Source: Candidatus Melainabacteria bacterium (lineage in GTDB: Bacteria; Cyanobacteriota; Vampirovibrionia; Obscuribacterales; Obscuribacteraceae). From it: 64,000 nucleotides of DNA. Positions 1-8,678 of the stretch are shown here, one piece after another (the stretch's first letter is position 1; every line of letters starts with the position of its first letter). Under the pieces are notes generated by a model. The model was not told where the DNA came from. It worked only from the letters and a program-made list of their open reading frames with translations, and made no database searches. Made by a program: the position numbers and the translations under genes. The stretch lies in contig RXJR01000008.1 of the NCBI GenBank assembly GCA_003963305.1, positions 124,001 through 188,000 of the forward strand. Reading direction: 5' to 3'.

Positions 1-688
1 TCTGCGGTCCGACCATCTGGTAGATGGGCTGAGGCAGAACCGGGAAGCTGTCATCCGAAGCCGTCGCGTAGAACACGTAGGCCTCGAACGCCGCCTGGCA
101 CTTGCCTTCGAAGTCGTCGACGAAGTTGCCGGGCTGGCTGTTCTTCATCGCCGAGGCGCGCTTGAGGCGGGCCACTGCGGTCTCGTGCTTGTTCATGCGG
201 GCACGCGGACCGACCTGGCTGACGCCGCGACGCTTGTGCGTGCGCACCATCGACTCGGCGAACATCTTCTTGAGCATGTTCGGCAGGCCGAGCGCCTCGA
301 AGAACATCTCGATGAACTCTTCGAAGCTCACCTCGATGAACTCGCCGGGGTCCTGACCGGGCTCGCCCTTGCCGCCGCCGCCCTGACCGTTCTGGTCACG
401 ACCGGGACGCCAGATCGGCTCCTTTTCGGGGTCGACCGGAATGCGAATCTTGCCGGGCTTGGAGATGATCGGGTTGTCGCCGATGATGTCTCCGATCTTG
501 CCCTTGGCCTTCTTCTTCTGACGGTCCCGGTACCGGTCTCGCGACGGACCCGTGGGGTCGCCGGAGTCAGGCGGGGGACTGATGTTGTTGCGATTGGCCA
601 GAATCGGGGCCTCGGTCAGGCTGGCGGCGTCTGCGCCGACTGCCATGACGAAGCGATTCTTGGCCGAATCCTTTTTGGTTCGAGCCAT
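1..688 (-). CDS. yeaH: YeaH/YhbH-type DUF444 protein, 3' part outside window
   Basis: The gene starts at an ATG at 688, behind an AGGAGG ribosome binding site, and runs off the window after about 229 codons. The N-terminus is polar and disordered, with a basic stretch (RDRYRDRQKKKAKGK). It is followed by the region typical of YeaH/YhbH proteins: a glycine-rich linker, then EFIEVSFEEFIEMFFEALGLPN and a KRRGVSQVGP segment. In Enterobacteria yeaH lies next to yeaG (prkA) and acts in stationary-phase and nitrogen-stress adaptation; in spore formers the homologue is a sporulation gene. Here it is third in a same-strand group behind two prkA paralogues. The family call rests on the N-terminal half plus this context. 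The C-terminal von Willebrand-like part cannot be seen. Confidence 0.82.
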   Translation of the reverse strand, partial: MARTKKDSAKNRFVMAVGADAASLTEAPILANRNNISPPPDSGDPTGPSRDRYRDRQKKKAKGKIGDIIGDNPIISKPGKIRIPVDPEKEPIWRPGRDQNGQGGGGKGEPGQDPGEFIEVSFEEFIEMFFEALGLPNMLKKMFAESMVRTHKRRGVSQVGPRARMNKHETAVARLKRASAMKNSQPGNFVDDFEGKCQAAFEAYVFYATASDDSFPVLPQPIYQMVGPQ

Positions 689-777
689 GACTAATACCTC
701 CTATAGATTCTCACGGTGTGAGTAGAAACGTTGTGCAAAAAAGCCAAAACGCTGGTAAAGCAGACCCCGAGGCAAAA

Positions 778-801
778 GGGACCGGTCTTTCGACCAGTCC
801 C
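778..801 (-). terminator. Hairpin between prkA paralogue 2 and yeaH
   Basis: Ten-base arms (GGGACCGGTC and GACCAGTCCC) with one mismatch enclose a four-base TTTC loop. It lies in the 175-base gap between the second prkA gene and yeaH. No long T tract follows on the minus strand, so partial termination or an mRNA-processing or stabilising hairpin inside the operon is as likely as full termination. Confidence 0.5.
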
Positions 802-863
802 TCCGCCCCGGGAATCTACTTATAGAGCAGCCTCAACTTCCCCGCACAAGCGAGGTCGTCAGA

Positions 864-3053
864 TTACCGCTCGACCAGGAAGTCCGAGTTCTCCTCGGCC
901 TCACGCAGCAGCTCCTCGGCGCTCCAGTCGGAGAAGCCGTACTGCTTGACCAGACGGTCCTTCGCGTCGCCGATCTTCCGACGGTCCTCGTCGGTGCGAG
1001 CGTTGGAGCTGGTGAACAGGCGGGCGCCGGCGCGCACCTTCTTCAGAACCGAGCGCTCGATGCAGCGCCGCACCGCCTCGTGGCAGGTGTAGGGCACGTT
1101 CGGCGTCCGCTTCTCGGTCAGGTGCTGGTTGACAGCCGCCAGGATCTCGGCGCGGAACTTCGGAGCCTCGGCGCTCGTCACGCCCCAGTCCGGATCCGTC
1201 TCGATCTCCCGCATGAAGGTCTCGTCGCCACCCACGGGACCGCGCGCGTAGCCACCGGTGCCGCGCACCGCCTGGTTCAGCGCGAAGGCGCGGATGTTGT
1301 CGAGGTACTTCTGCCACGTGTTCTCGCACTCCTCGGGGAAGCTCTCGATGAGCGAAGCGAGGACGATGTCACGCAGCGTCTTCTTGCGCACCTCGTCGAG
1401 GTCGTTGGCGATCAGGCCGAGCAGCCGCTCGAGCGCCTTCTCGTCGGTGACGTTCGACTTGAACCACTCGCGCAGGCGCTCGCGCACCAGGCGGCTGGTC
1501 ACGGTGTTGCCCTTGCCCACCACCTCGGCAGCGACCGAGTTGATGATCTTGGCGGTCTCACGGGGCGACATGCCCTGCAGACCCTCGCGCGCCGAAGCCG
1601 ACTCGCGCAGGTCGTGCACCGTGAGCTTCATGCCCATGCCCTTGGCACGCAGATCGCGACCGTCGTAGGCCTCGACCTTCATGTTGCGGGTGACCTGGGG
1701 GTTGTCCTCGAGACGGGTGAGGATCTCCAGGTGGGCGAGGTAGTCGAACACGTCGGGGTCGACGTGCACGCCGGAGGCGGCGAACTCGGACGAGCCCCAG
1801 ATCTTCTCGACGACACGACGGGCTGCCGACTTCTCCACCGGGTAGGGGAACCAGATCCGGTAGAAACGGTCGAGGTACGGCTCGTTCTCCTTGATGCCGA
1901 CGAACTTGTTGTACTCCGACTCGTTGGAGTTGATGATGACGATGCCGTCGAAGCCGACCGAGCCGCCCAGCGGGTTGGGCAGACGCACGCGGCGACCCTG
2001 GAGGGCCTCCAGCAGGATGCGCTGCGCCTCCGGCGGGTTCTTCAGACCCTCGGTGAGGATGACGATGCCGCGGTTGCCCTTGTTGAAGGCACCGTTCAGC
2101 GTCACCGACCGCGGGTCATCCGAGTCGACGCGACCGATCATCGAGAGGTTCTCGGCGCCGATCCACTCCGCGATGTCGAAGTTGATCGGGTTGACCTCGG
2201 AGACGTCGACGATGCCGACGGAGCCCTCGAAGTCGCTGGAGAAGCGGAAGGACACGACCGGGTAGTCCTGGATCGCGATCGGGTGACCGACCTTGATCTT
2301 CAGACCGCGGACGAGGTCCTGCACGATCGGCTCCGGAGCGAAGACGACGTTGCGCGTCGACTTCGGCAGACCGAGGCCGTAGACCACCGCCGAGACGAAG
2401 TCCTCGGTCGGCAGCTGGGCGATGCCCTCGAAGGTCGCGGGCAGGCCGGCGCCCTTCAGGATCTTGCTGACGCGCTCGTTGATCTCGATCAGACCGCGCA
2501 GGCCGCAGGCCTCCATGATCTCGATCTTGATCTCGACGACGCGCGCGTCGAAGTCCTCGGCGCCCTCGGCGTCAGCCTTGTCGGCCGCCACCGTGTGCAC
2601 CATGTAGAGCAGGTTGAGCGGGTTGTCCCGCACGCGGCTGTCCTTCAGGTACGGCACCGGCTCGGCGTTGCGGAACAGCGCCTTGAGGGTGTTGTCGAGG
2701 TCGGACTTGCCGGACGACGGCGGCCCGATCTGGACGCACGCCTGCTTGGACGTCTCACCGCCCATGGCAGCCGGGAAGAGGTACTTGGTGCGCATCTCGT
2801 GGAGCGCGCGCTCGGTACCGAAGAAGTTGGCGGTCGCGTTGGACGCGACGAGGTTCTCGTTGCCGTACAGGCGCTGCACCTGGAGCGAGCGGGCCTCGTT
2901 GAAGCCCTTGCTCGTCCACAGACGGTAGAAGCGCGAGTGAGCAGACTCGACCGCGGCCGGGTACTGCTTGGCGAAGGCGAGCAGTTCGGCGAACGTGCCC
3001 TTGAACGGAGTCTTGGGCAGAGCCGCCTCGGAATTGGTGATGATGGTGTTCAT
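864..3053 (-). CDS. PrkA-like Ser protein kinase / AAA protein, paralogue 2
   Basis: This 729-aa protein belongs to the PrkA (YeaG) family: an AAA-type ATPase region with a kinase-like C-terminal half. A Walker A loop GPPSSGKS is at residues 110-117 and is followed by a DNPLNLL segment like the family's HENPxxLL motif. I chose the ATG at 3053 because GAGGAT precedes it. A longer reading to 3101 would overlap the upstream gene. E. coli PrkA is about 640 aa, so this protein is longer. It lies 19 bases downstream of paralogue 1 and upstream of yeaH, so co-transcription is very likely. It has clearly diverged from paralogue 1: it lacks that protein's CxxC element near residue 195. The two may form a mixed assembly; that is inference. 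Confidence 0.8.
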   Translation of the reverse strand: MNTIITNSEAALPKTPFKGTFAELLAFAKQYPAAVESAHSRFYRLWTSKGFNEARSLQVQRLYGNENLVASNATANFFGTERALHEMRTKYLFPAAMGGETSKQACVQIGPPSSGKSDLDNTLKALFRNAEPVPYLKDSRVRDNPLNLLYMVHTVAADKADAEGAEDFDARVVEIKIEIMEACGLRGLIEINERVSKILKGAGLPATFEGIAQLPTEDFVSAVVYGLGLPKSTRNVVFAPEPIVQDLVRGLKIKVGHPIAIQDYPVVSFRFSSDFEGSVGIVDVSEVNPINFDIAEWIGAENLSMIGRVDSDDPRSVTLNGAFNKGNRGIVILTEGLKNPPEAQRILLEALQGRRVRLPNPLGGSVGFDGIVIINSNESEYNKFVGIKENEPYLDRFYRIWFPYPVEKSAARRVVEKIWGSSEFAASGVHVDPDVFDYLAHLEILTRLEDNPQVTRNMKVEAYDGRDLRAKGMGMKLTVHDLRESASAREGLQGMSPRETAKIINSVAAEVVGKGNTVTSRLVRERLREWFKSNVTDEKALERLLGLIANDLDEVRKKTLRDIVLASLIESFPEECENTWQKYLDNIRAFALNQAVRGTGGYARGPVGGDETFMREIETDPDWGVTSAEAPKFRAEILAAVNQHLTEKRTPNVPYTCHEAVRRCIERSVLKKVRAGARLFTSSNARTDEDRRKIGDAKDRLVKQYGFSDWSAEELLREAEENSDFLVER

Positions 3054-3072
3054 GATAATCCTCACTTTCGAT

Positions 3073-5262
3073 TTAGCTCTGGATCCAGAGCTTGTAGTCA
3101 CGGAAGTACGTCAGCGCCTGCTGGCGGGTGTAGTCGTTGTAGCCGAGCTTGTCGAAGCGCTCGAGGGTTTCCCGACGCAGCTTCTTCTGCTCTTCGTCGA
3201 GCTCGATTTCCGACTTGAGCAGGTTCTCGAGGACCTTGGCGGTCTCCGAGTTCAGCTTCTTGCGGATACCGTCGGCGATCTCCTGGAGCGACTGCCAGGT
3301 AATGATGCTGCTCTCGGAGTTCTTGAGGCCAGCCTCGTCCTCCTCCAGCTGCATCTGAGTCGCGAGACCGATGCGGGTCTCGATGGAACGGCGGAAGGCG
3401 TCACGATCCTTGTCGGTCGTCATGCCCATCCACTTGTCCATCTCGTCCAGGAAGGCCACGTCGACCTTCACCGTGCGGGTGGACGGAACTCCAGCCTGGA
3501 CGACCTCCTCGCGGACGGTCTTGTCGCCGATGGAGTAAGCCTTCGCGTGCAGGCGGTAGCGCTCGAAGAGCTCCGTTGCACGGCGGTCGAAGTCAGGCGA
3601 AGCAACCTCGAAGAGCTGACGGACGAGCACCCGACGGTACTCCTTCTCGATCACACCAACCTCGCGGTCGGAGTAGCTCTTCGGGCCCTTGAGGTAGCCC
3701 TCGACAGAAGCCAGCACCTCTTCCTGCTTCTTGGTCAGGCCGGGCTGCTTCTTCATCTCGGCGATCTTGCCGCGGAGATAATTGATCAGACCGATGGCGC
3801 TGACGCTCTTGTGCTTCGACTCGAGCGCAGCTTCGGTGATCTCAGAGACGATCTTGAACATGTCGGTCATGTGGAGACCGAACATGCCCTCGTCGGCGCC
3901 GGCGTCCTGCCAGAACTCACCGACGTGCCAGTACGCCTTCTCGGTGTTGCCGAGAGTGCCCGCGGTTCCGGTGCTTGCGGCGCCACCAGTCGAGCCGGTG
4001 GTCGTCTTGGGCTTCTTCTCCACGCGCAGCTGCTCGCCGTCGTACATGCGAGCGCGAGTGACCACGTCGACGTCGTGCTGCACCTTCATGCGGCTGATGA
4101 CCGCGGTCAGGGCGAGCAGCTTGAGCGCCATCGGGTCGAAGTGCGGCTGGTCACGCATGGCGTTGACCGCGTCGCGGTAGGCAGCCTCCTCCTCGGTGAC
4201 CGAGGTGTTGTACGGCACCTGGATGATGGCCATGCGCCGCGTGAACTTGTCCTTGTCCTTCTGAGCGGACATGAACGAGTCCCACGCCCCATCGTTGGTC
4301 TGACCGATGAGGATGGCGTCGAGCGGCATCCAGCCCGTGTCGACGGCGTTGGGGTTGGCCAGCTTGAACGGCGAGCCGGGCAGAGCCACCTCGTTGCTGC
4401 CCATGCCGGGAATGCGACGGTCGTTGGTGGCTTCCAGGAGCAGGTCGAGCTCCGGGTTGACGGCGCCAGGAGCGGCTCCGAGACTGAAGATCTCGGGCAT
4501 GTCCACGACGCCGCGCGAGCCGCGCTTGAGGACAGACAGCAGCGTCTCCTGACCAGACCAGGTGGAGATGCCGAAGTTGCGGCTGGAGAGCCGAACGTGC
4601 TCGACCATGACGTCGCCCAGATTGGGCTCGGTCTTCACATCCTTGCCTTCGCCCATGACCTGGGTCCAGCAGTGATGGCACGGACGTCCGGCGGTGGCGA
4701 CGAGCTGGCGCAGAGACGGCTTGCCCGCCTGCTTCGCTTCCTCGTCGGACATGCCGATCGCCTTGGCGATCGTGTCGAGCCGCTCCGGAGGGAGCAGAGT
4801 CAGCAGGTTGATGGGGTTCTCATGCACCGGGCAGCCTGCCACGGAATGCACGAGCTCGCCCTCCAACGTGTCCTTGATGGCCATCGCGAGCGCGCCCTTG
4901 CCGGAAGCAGGACCGCCCTTGAGGATGATCGCCAGCCTGAGCTGGAGACCATTCTGCGACGCGTTGTACAGGTGTTCCATGAGCAGCGCGACCGTGCGCT
5001 GGGAACCCTTAATGTGATCGAATGCCTTCCACGAGGAGACACGCATCTTCGCTAGCATGCGAAGGTACGGGCGTCGCTCCGGAGGCGCACTGTCGATCTC
5101 GATTTCGCCGCGACTTTCGATCGCGCGAATGAGCATCGAGGCGGCGGTGTCGGCGTACTCGGGGTGATCCTTCAGCGCCAGGAGGAAATCCTGGAACTTG
5201 AGATCGCCCTGCTTGACACCAGCCAACCCCAAGAGCTCTCGGAGTTGCGTGACATCAGACAT
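3073..5262 (-). CDS. prkA: PrkA serine protein kinase, paralogue 1
   Basis: A 729-aa PrkA-family protein. Visible landmarks are a Walker A loop GGPASGKG (residues 116-123), the family motif CPVHENPINLL (about 144-154) and a PCHHCW CxxC element (194-199), all expected in the PrkA AAA domain. The C-terminal half holds the PrkA kinase-like region. The start ATG at 5262 follows a perfect AGGAGGT at a good distance. Family members are Ser kinases, later also described as AAA proteases, induced by starvation or sporulation. First gene of the prkA1-prkA2-yeaH group. GC content and C-ending codons are far above those of nearby prfB. A Ser/Thr/Gly-rich linker near residues 435-455 is not typical of short family members. 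Confidence 0.87.
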   Translation of the reverse strand: MSDVTQLRELLGLAGVKQGDLKFQDFLLALKDHPEYADTAASMLIRAIESRGEIEIDSAPPERRPYLRMLAKMRVSSWKAFDHIKGSQRTVALLMEHLYNASQNGLQLRLAIILKGGPASGKGALAMAIKDTLEGELVHSVAGCPVHENPINLLTLLPPERLDTIAKAIGMSDEEAKQAGKPSLRQLVATAGRPCHHCWTQVMGEGKDVKTEPNLGDVMVEHVRLSSRNFGISTWSGQETLLSVLKRGSRGVVDMPEIFSLGAAPGAVNPELDLLLEATNDRRIPGMGSNEVALPGSPFKLANPNAVDTGWMPLDAILIGQTNDGAWDSFMSAQKDKDKFTRRMAIIQVPYNTSVTEEEAAYRDAVNAMRDQPHFDPMALKLLALTAVISRMKVQHDVDVVTRARMYDGEQLRVEKKPKTTTGSTGGAASTGTAGTLGNTEKAYWHVGEFWQDAGADEGMFGLHMTDMFKIVSEITEAALESKHKSVSAIGLINYLRGKIAEMKKQPGLTKKQEEVLASVEGYLKGPKSYSDREVGVIEKEYRRVLVRQLFEVASPDFDRRATELFERYRLHAKAYSIGDKTVREEVVQAGVPSTRTVKVDVAFLDEMDKWMGMTTDKDRDAFRRSIETRIGLATQMQLEEDEAGLKNSESSIITWQSLQEIADGIRKKLNSETAKVLENLLKSEIELDEEQKKLRRETLERFDKLGYNDYTRQQALTYFRDYKLWIQS

Positions 5263-5286
5263 GGTTACCTCCTATCTGTATCTAGG

Positions 5287-5313
5287 ACGCTGCGAAAGGA
5301 TTTACCGCAGCGT
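5287..5313 (-). promoter_or_regulatory. Leader hairpin of the prkA operon
   Basis: Perfect 8-bp arms ACGCTGCG and CGCAGCGT enclose an 11-base loop, 24 bases upstream of the prkA1 start codon. It lies in the expected 5' untranslated region, so it may affect mRNA stability or translation. No known riboswitch class is recognised. Confidence 0.4.
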
Positions 5314-6268
5314 GCAGAAGATCGTGCTCGCAGGGGACTACGAACACACGAAAGAAAAGCCTTTGCGATGTTGCTGCGACGTTTCCTATGAAAGGAATCT
5401 CTTCCGACGTCGTATGAGCGAACTGAGCTAGTCCCTTAGCACATCGCAGAGAGACCGGTTACCCAAACTACCTTGAGACTTCGCATCGAAAACACCAGAG
5501 TCGAGCCGGCCTTGGTCAGGGGATGAGGGATTCCTGTTATTGGCGGGGGCGGCTCGGACAGATTGGTGGTTTGGCTACGGAGACCTGAGGGCGGAAAGGG
5601 AGGAAAAGATACCTTGGAACCTAACAGAAACAACAATTTCTTCCAAATTGGTCTGGTCGCCCCTGGGGCGTAGATGCTTGAAATCTAAAGAAAAGGCTAA
5701 TCGCTACTTTGCGAGGTCCGTTTTGATCGGTTCGCGCATATACAACATGCCCATCGGTGCTTACTGAAGGCGGTTGTCATGTGTGTAATCCTGACATCCT
5801 CTCCCGGCTATTTTTGGGGTACATTATATGCATTGGAAATCGATTAAGCGGAGCTCAGAATCCGCTCCTGGCCTAGGTTTTGAATCCTTAAGGCAATGTT
5901 TAATAGGTAGCGCGACTCAGTGAGGGGCAGGCGTTTTCGCTGATCCGAAGACTGCAATCGCTGACCGGTGGGCAAATGTTCTTCTGCTATGGAGGAATAT
6001 GAGCGGTGTCACATCTGGTGCACGTATATCAATAGTAATTCGATGGTCGATCGATCGTATAGCCTGAGACCCTTGCCTCCCATGGATTTCAAGAGGCACA
6101 ACCGGGCGAGCTGCGCTAGAGTTTTAAAATGGCGCAGATTGCTGCGCACCACCTGCGATGCTTCCCAAGCGCTTGCAGTTGTTGGAGCTCGCGTAGCTCT
6201 TGGCTCGCGAAAAGGTTTTTGAGCGGCCCCGCATTTTTGTCTGATCCGGGTTGTTAGCGCAGGTATTT
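5314..6268. other. Gene-poor intergenic stretch
   Basis: About 950 bases between the prkA promoter side and the 3' end of prfB. Short open frames on both strands lack convincing ribosome binding sites and protein-like composition. I see no tRNA T-loop, no RNase P or tmRNA core and no clear repeat. The prkA operon promoter should lie near the left end, but I could not fix its boxes. Confidence 0.5.
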
Positions 6269-7400
6269 TCAGATTTGCTCGGCGTTTCTTGCCACGGCTT
6301 TATAGCGCAGATACGATTCTATAAAAGGATCGAGGTCGCCGTTGAGAACACCTTCGACGTTGGTCGTCTCGCACTTGGTTCTCACGTCTTTCACCATTCG
6401 ATCGTCGAGGACATAGCTGCGGATGGCGTTGCCGAATGTAGCCTGTACATTTTCGCCGCGCAGCTGGGAAAGCTCTTCGTCTCGCTCGGCCTGGCGAATA
6501 GCAAGCAGTTTTGACCGCAGTAACTCCATCGCCAGTGCTTTATTCTGCAGCTGACTGCGTTCTTGCTGGCACTTAACGGCGATTCCGGTTGGCTTGTGCA
6601 CAATGCGCACGGCTGACTCAACTTTGTTAACGTTCTGTCCGCCAGCTCCTCCAGAGCGCATCGTGGAGACTTCGATCTCGTCATCTTTGATTTCGACGAT
6701 TGAATCGATGTCACTCATAAGCGGACTGACTTCGACCGCTGCAAAACTGGTCTGTCTGGAATCGCTGCCTTGTTTGAAAGGTGATTTGCGCACCAGTCTG
6801 TGTACGCCTTTTTCGCAGACCAGGTAACCGAAGGCGTACGGTCCATCCACTTTGAACGTGACACTTTTCAGACCTGCTTCTTCGCCATCAGACTGGTCGA
6901 GCAGTTCTGTTTTGAAACCGCGGTTCTGACACCACCTCAGGTACATGCGCAGCATCATCTCTGTCCAATCCTGAGCATCGGTGCCGCCAGCGCCGGCATT
7001 TATCGTCACCAGTGCAGCAGAATCGTCGTAATCACCTGAGAGCAGTCTCTGAAATTCGAAACGCTCCAGTTCGTCGTTGAGCTTTTTGCAGCCGCCTTCA
7101 ATTTCGCCAGCCACCGACTCGTCGCTTTCCTCTAGTGCAACTTCGAGAAGTACTTCAAGATCGCTGAACTGCTTTTGCCAGTTCTTGTACTGTGTCAGTG
7201 TGCCGTCGAGGCGGCTCATGCGTTGAGTTATCTTTTGCGCTTTGGACTGGTTCTCCCAGAATCCGTCCTGACTGGCTTCCTCTTGCAAGCCGACAAATTC
7301 GTTTTCCAGATTTTCTGGATCAAAGATATTCGCGGACTTTCGTCAAGCGCTCCTGAAGTGCTTCGATTTCGCGTTTAAGTTCCGACAACGACAGTGCCAT
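6269..7400 (-). CDS. prfB: Peptide chain release factor 2, programmed +1 frameshift
   Basis: RF2 recognises UGA and UAA stop codons and hydrolyses peptidyl-tRNA on the ribosome. The main reading frame holds the catalytic GGQ loop ([10 protein letters not shown]) and the RF2 recognition SPF tripeptide (VRKSPFKQ). A short first frame starts at ATG 7400 ([16 protein letters not shown]) and ends after 26 codons at an in-frame UGA (7320-7322), directly after TAT CTT. Slipping +1 at CTT yields L-D-P-E-N-L, joining the main frame; this is the classic autoregulated frameshift. The total is about 376 aa, normal for RF2. Some annotations would start the gene at a TTG at 7288 and miss the frameshift. 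Confidence 0.95.
7320..7325 (-). promoter_or_regulatory. prfB frameshift site CTT TGA
   Basis: On the minus strand the codons read TAT CTT TGA TCC, matching the canonical slip core TATCTTTGA. The upstream AGGGGG Shine-Dalgarno-like stimulator of E. coli, three bases before CTT, is not present: the preceding codons are GTC CGC GAA. Slippage here may therefore rely on the slow UGA codon and the CTT slip alone. Confidence 0.9.
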
Positions 7401-7448
7401 GTCCAAATCCTTTATAGTGCAACGTCAACATTGTACTAAAGGACGCGG

Positions 7449-8657
7449 TTACGGACCCTTTTGTTGACCGGCTGCTGTAACAGTTTTGTTCGTCGTCAGA
7501 CCGGGTCGACCAGCGTCGAAAAAGCCTGGCCATTTGCCGTCAAAGGACATCTCCACCAGCAGTTTGCTCATATTCAGTCCATATCCAAGACCGTGCCCGT
7601 TGAAAGCGACGGCATAAAAGAGACCGGGTATTTGTTCGTACTCACCGACAAGCGGCAGTCCGTCCGCCGTGATGCCCATGAGACCGGACCAGCGGTAATC
7701 AATTGGCACACCGGCTACATCAGGGAAACGGTCTTTCAGGTAAGAGAGCAGCGCATTCTGGACAGGCTTGGTAATCATGTCGGCGTAGCCAAGCTCCTCG
7801 TTCAGGAATAATTGTCGGCAGCCGCCTAGAAGCAGGCGGTTGTCGCTCAGTTGCCGGAAATATTCCCATCCATAATTGGCGTAACAGAGTCGGTTTACGA
7901 TCTGTTTTCGCAACGGCTTTGTGACGAGAGCCTGCCCGCGTGCCGGCTGAATTTTGTCGGTAAACGATTGCATGAGCAGTGGCGTGTAGGCGTTGGTGGC
8001 AAGCAGCGCTCTGTCGCATTTTAACGTGCGAGTGGCTGTTTGCACGCTCACGCAACCATCGTATTCGATGCGTACAACGGTCTCGTCTTCGAAGATTCTG
8101 GCATTGCTGGCAGAGGAGAGGGCTCGCACGAACTTGACCGGATTGATGCCGACATCGTTGGGGTTGACCATGGCTCCGTAATAATCGCGTTCGAGCGGGT
8201 CTTCTTTCAAGAATTCCAGTTCGAAGCCGTCTTCACGCATCAAATCTGCTGATTCAGCCAGTTCTTCCAGTTCTTCAAGCGAACAAGCCAGCAGGTAAGA
8301 ACCGCATGGATCGTAATCGAAACAGTTGCCGTACTTATCTTTGAACTCTTTGATGAGCCGCTGGTTCTCTTCGGCAAATCGAAAAATGCTTGCTGCTGTC
8401 TGGCGCCCATAAAGTTTGACGGCGTTATTGTAATAGCTTTGAATACCACGCAAGACGAAACCGCCATTGCGTCCGGAGCTGCCATGGGCAAGTTTGCCGC
8501 TCTCGACCAGTGCCACTTTCAGTTGAGGTCGCTGCGACAAAATGTAAGCACAGCCCGCACCGATTACGCCACCACCGATGATGACTACGTCATAACGCTC
8601 TTCCGCCTTAGATTCAACTGTGCCTGGCGCGTCGTCTAACCATACGGGAAGGGTCAT
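7449..8657 (-). CDS. FAD-dependent amine/amino-acid oxidoreductase (DAO family)
   Basis: A 402-aa flavoprotein of the D-amino acid oxidase fold, closest in layout to gamma-glutamylputrescine oxidase or glycine oxidase-like enzymes. The N-terminus has the FAD-binding sequence VVIIGGGVIGAGCAY (residues 24-38), then an acidic strand end (ALVES) and HGSSGRNGGFV, a pattern common in this group. The C-terminus has GLFYAVAFNGHGLGYGLNMSK, the usual second flavin contact. It would oxidise an amine or amino acid and release H2O2 or feed electrons onward. The substrate cannot be told. It lies 21 bases upstream of nothing related; the next minus-strand gene upstream is a secreted TIG protein, so functional coupling is not evident. 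Confidence 0.82.
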   Translation of the reverse strand: MTLPVWLDDAPGTVESKAEERYDVVIIGGGVIGAGCAYILSQRPQLKVALVESGKLAHGSSGRNGGFVLRGIQSYYNNAVKLYGRQTAASIFRFAEENQRLIKEFKDKYGNCFDYDPCGSYLLACSLEELEELAESADLMREDGFELEFLKEDPLERDYYGAMVNPNDVGINPVKFVRALSSASNARIFEDETVVRIEYDGCVSVQTATRTLKCDRALLATNAYTPLLMQSFTDKIQPARGQALVTKPLRKQIVNRLCYANYGWEYFRQLSDNRLLLGGCRQLFLNEELGYADMITKPVQNALLSYLKDRFPDVAGVPIDYRWSGLMGITADGLPLVGEYEQIPGLFYAVAFNGHGLGYGLNMSKLLVEMSFDGKWPGFFDAGRPGLTTNKTVTAAGQQKGP

Positions 8658-8678
8658 GGCTCTCCCTGTTGCGAGGGG

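Noticed and set aside
1080-3218. 712-aa open frame on the plus strand, opposite prkA paralogue 2
   Set aside because: It is the antisense shadow of a GC-rich gene; Val/Leu/Arg/His-rich composition, no ribosome site, and the opposite strand has clear PrkA motifs.
2968-5055. 695-aa open frame on the plus strand, opposite prkA paralogue 1
   Set aside because: Same reason: codon-bias shadow without domains or start signals.
5968-6222. 84-aa frame in the prkA-prfB gap
   Set aside because: No convincing start site or protein-like composition; kept as unassigned intergenic DNA.
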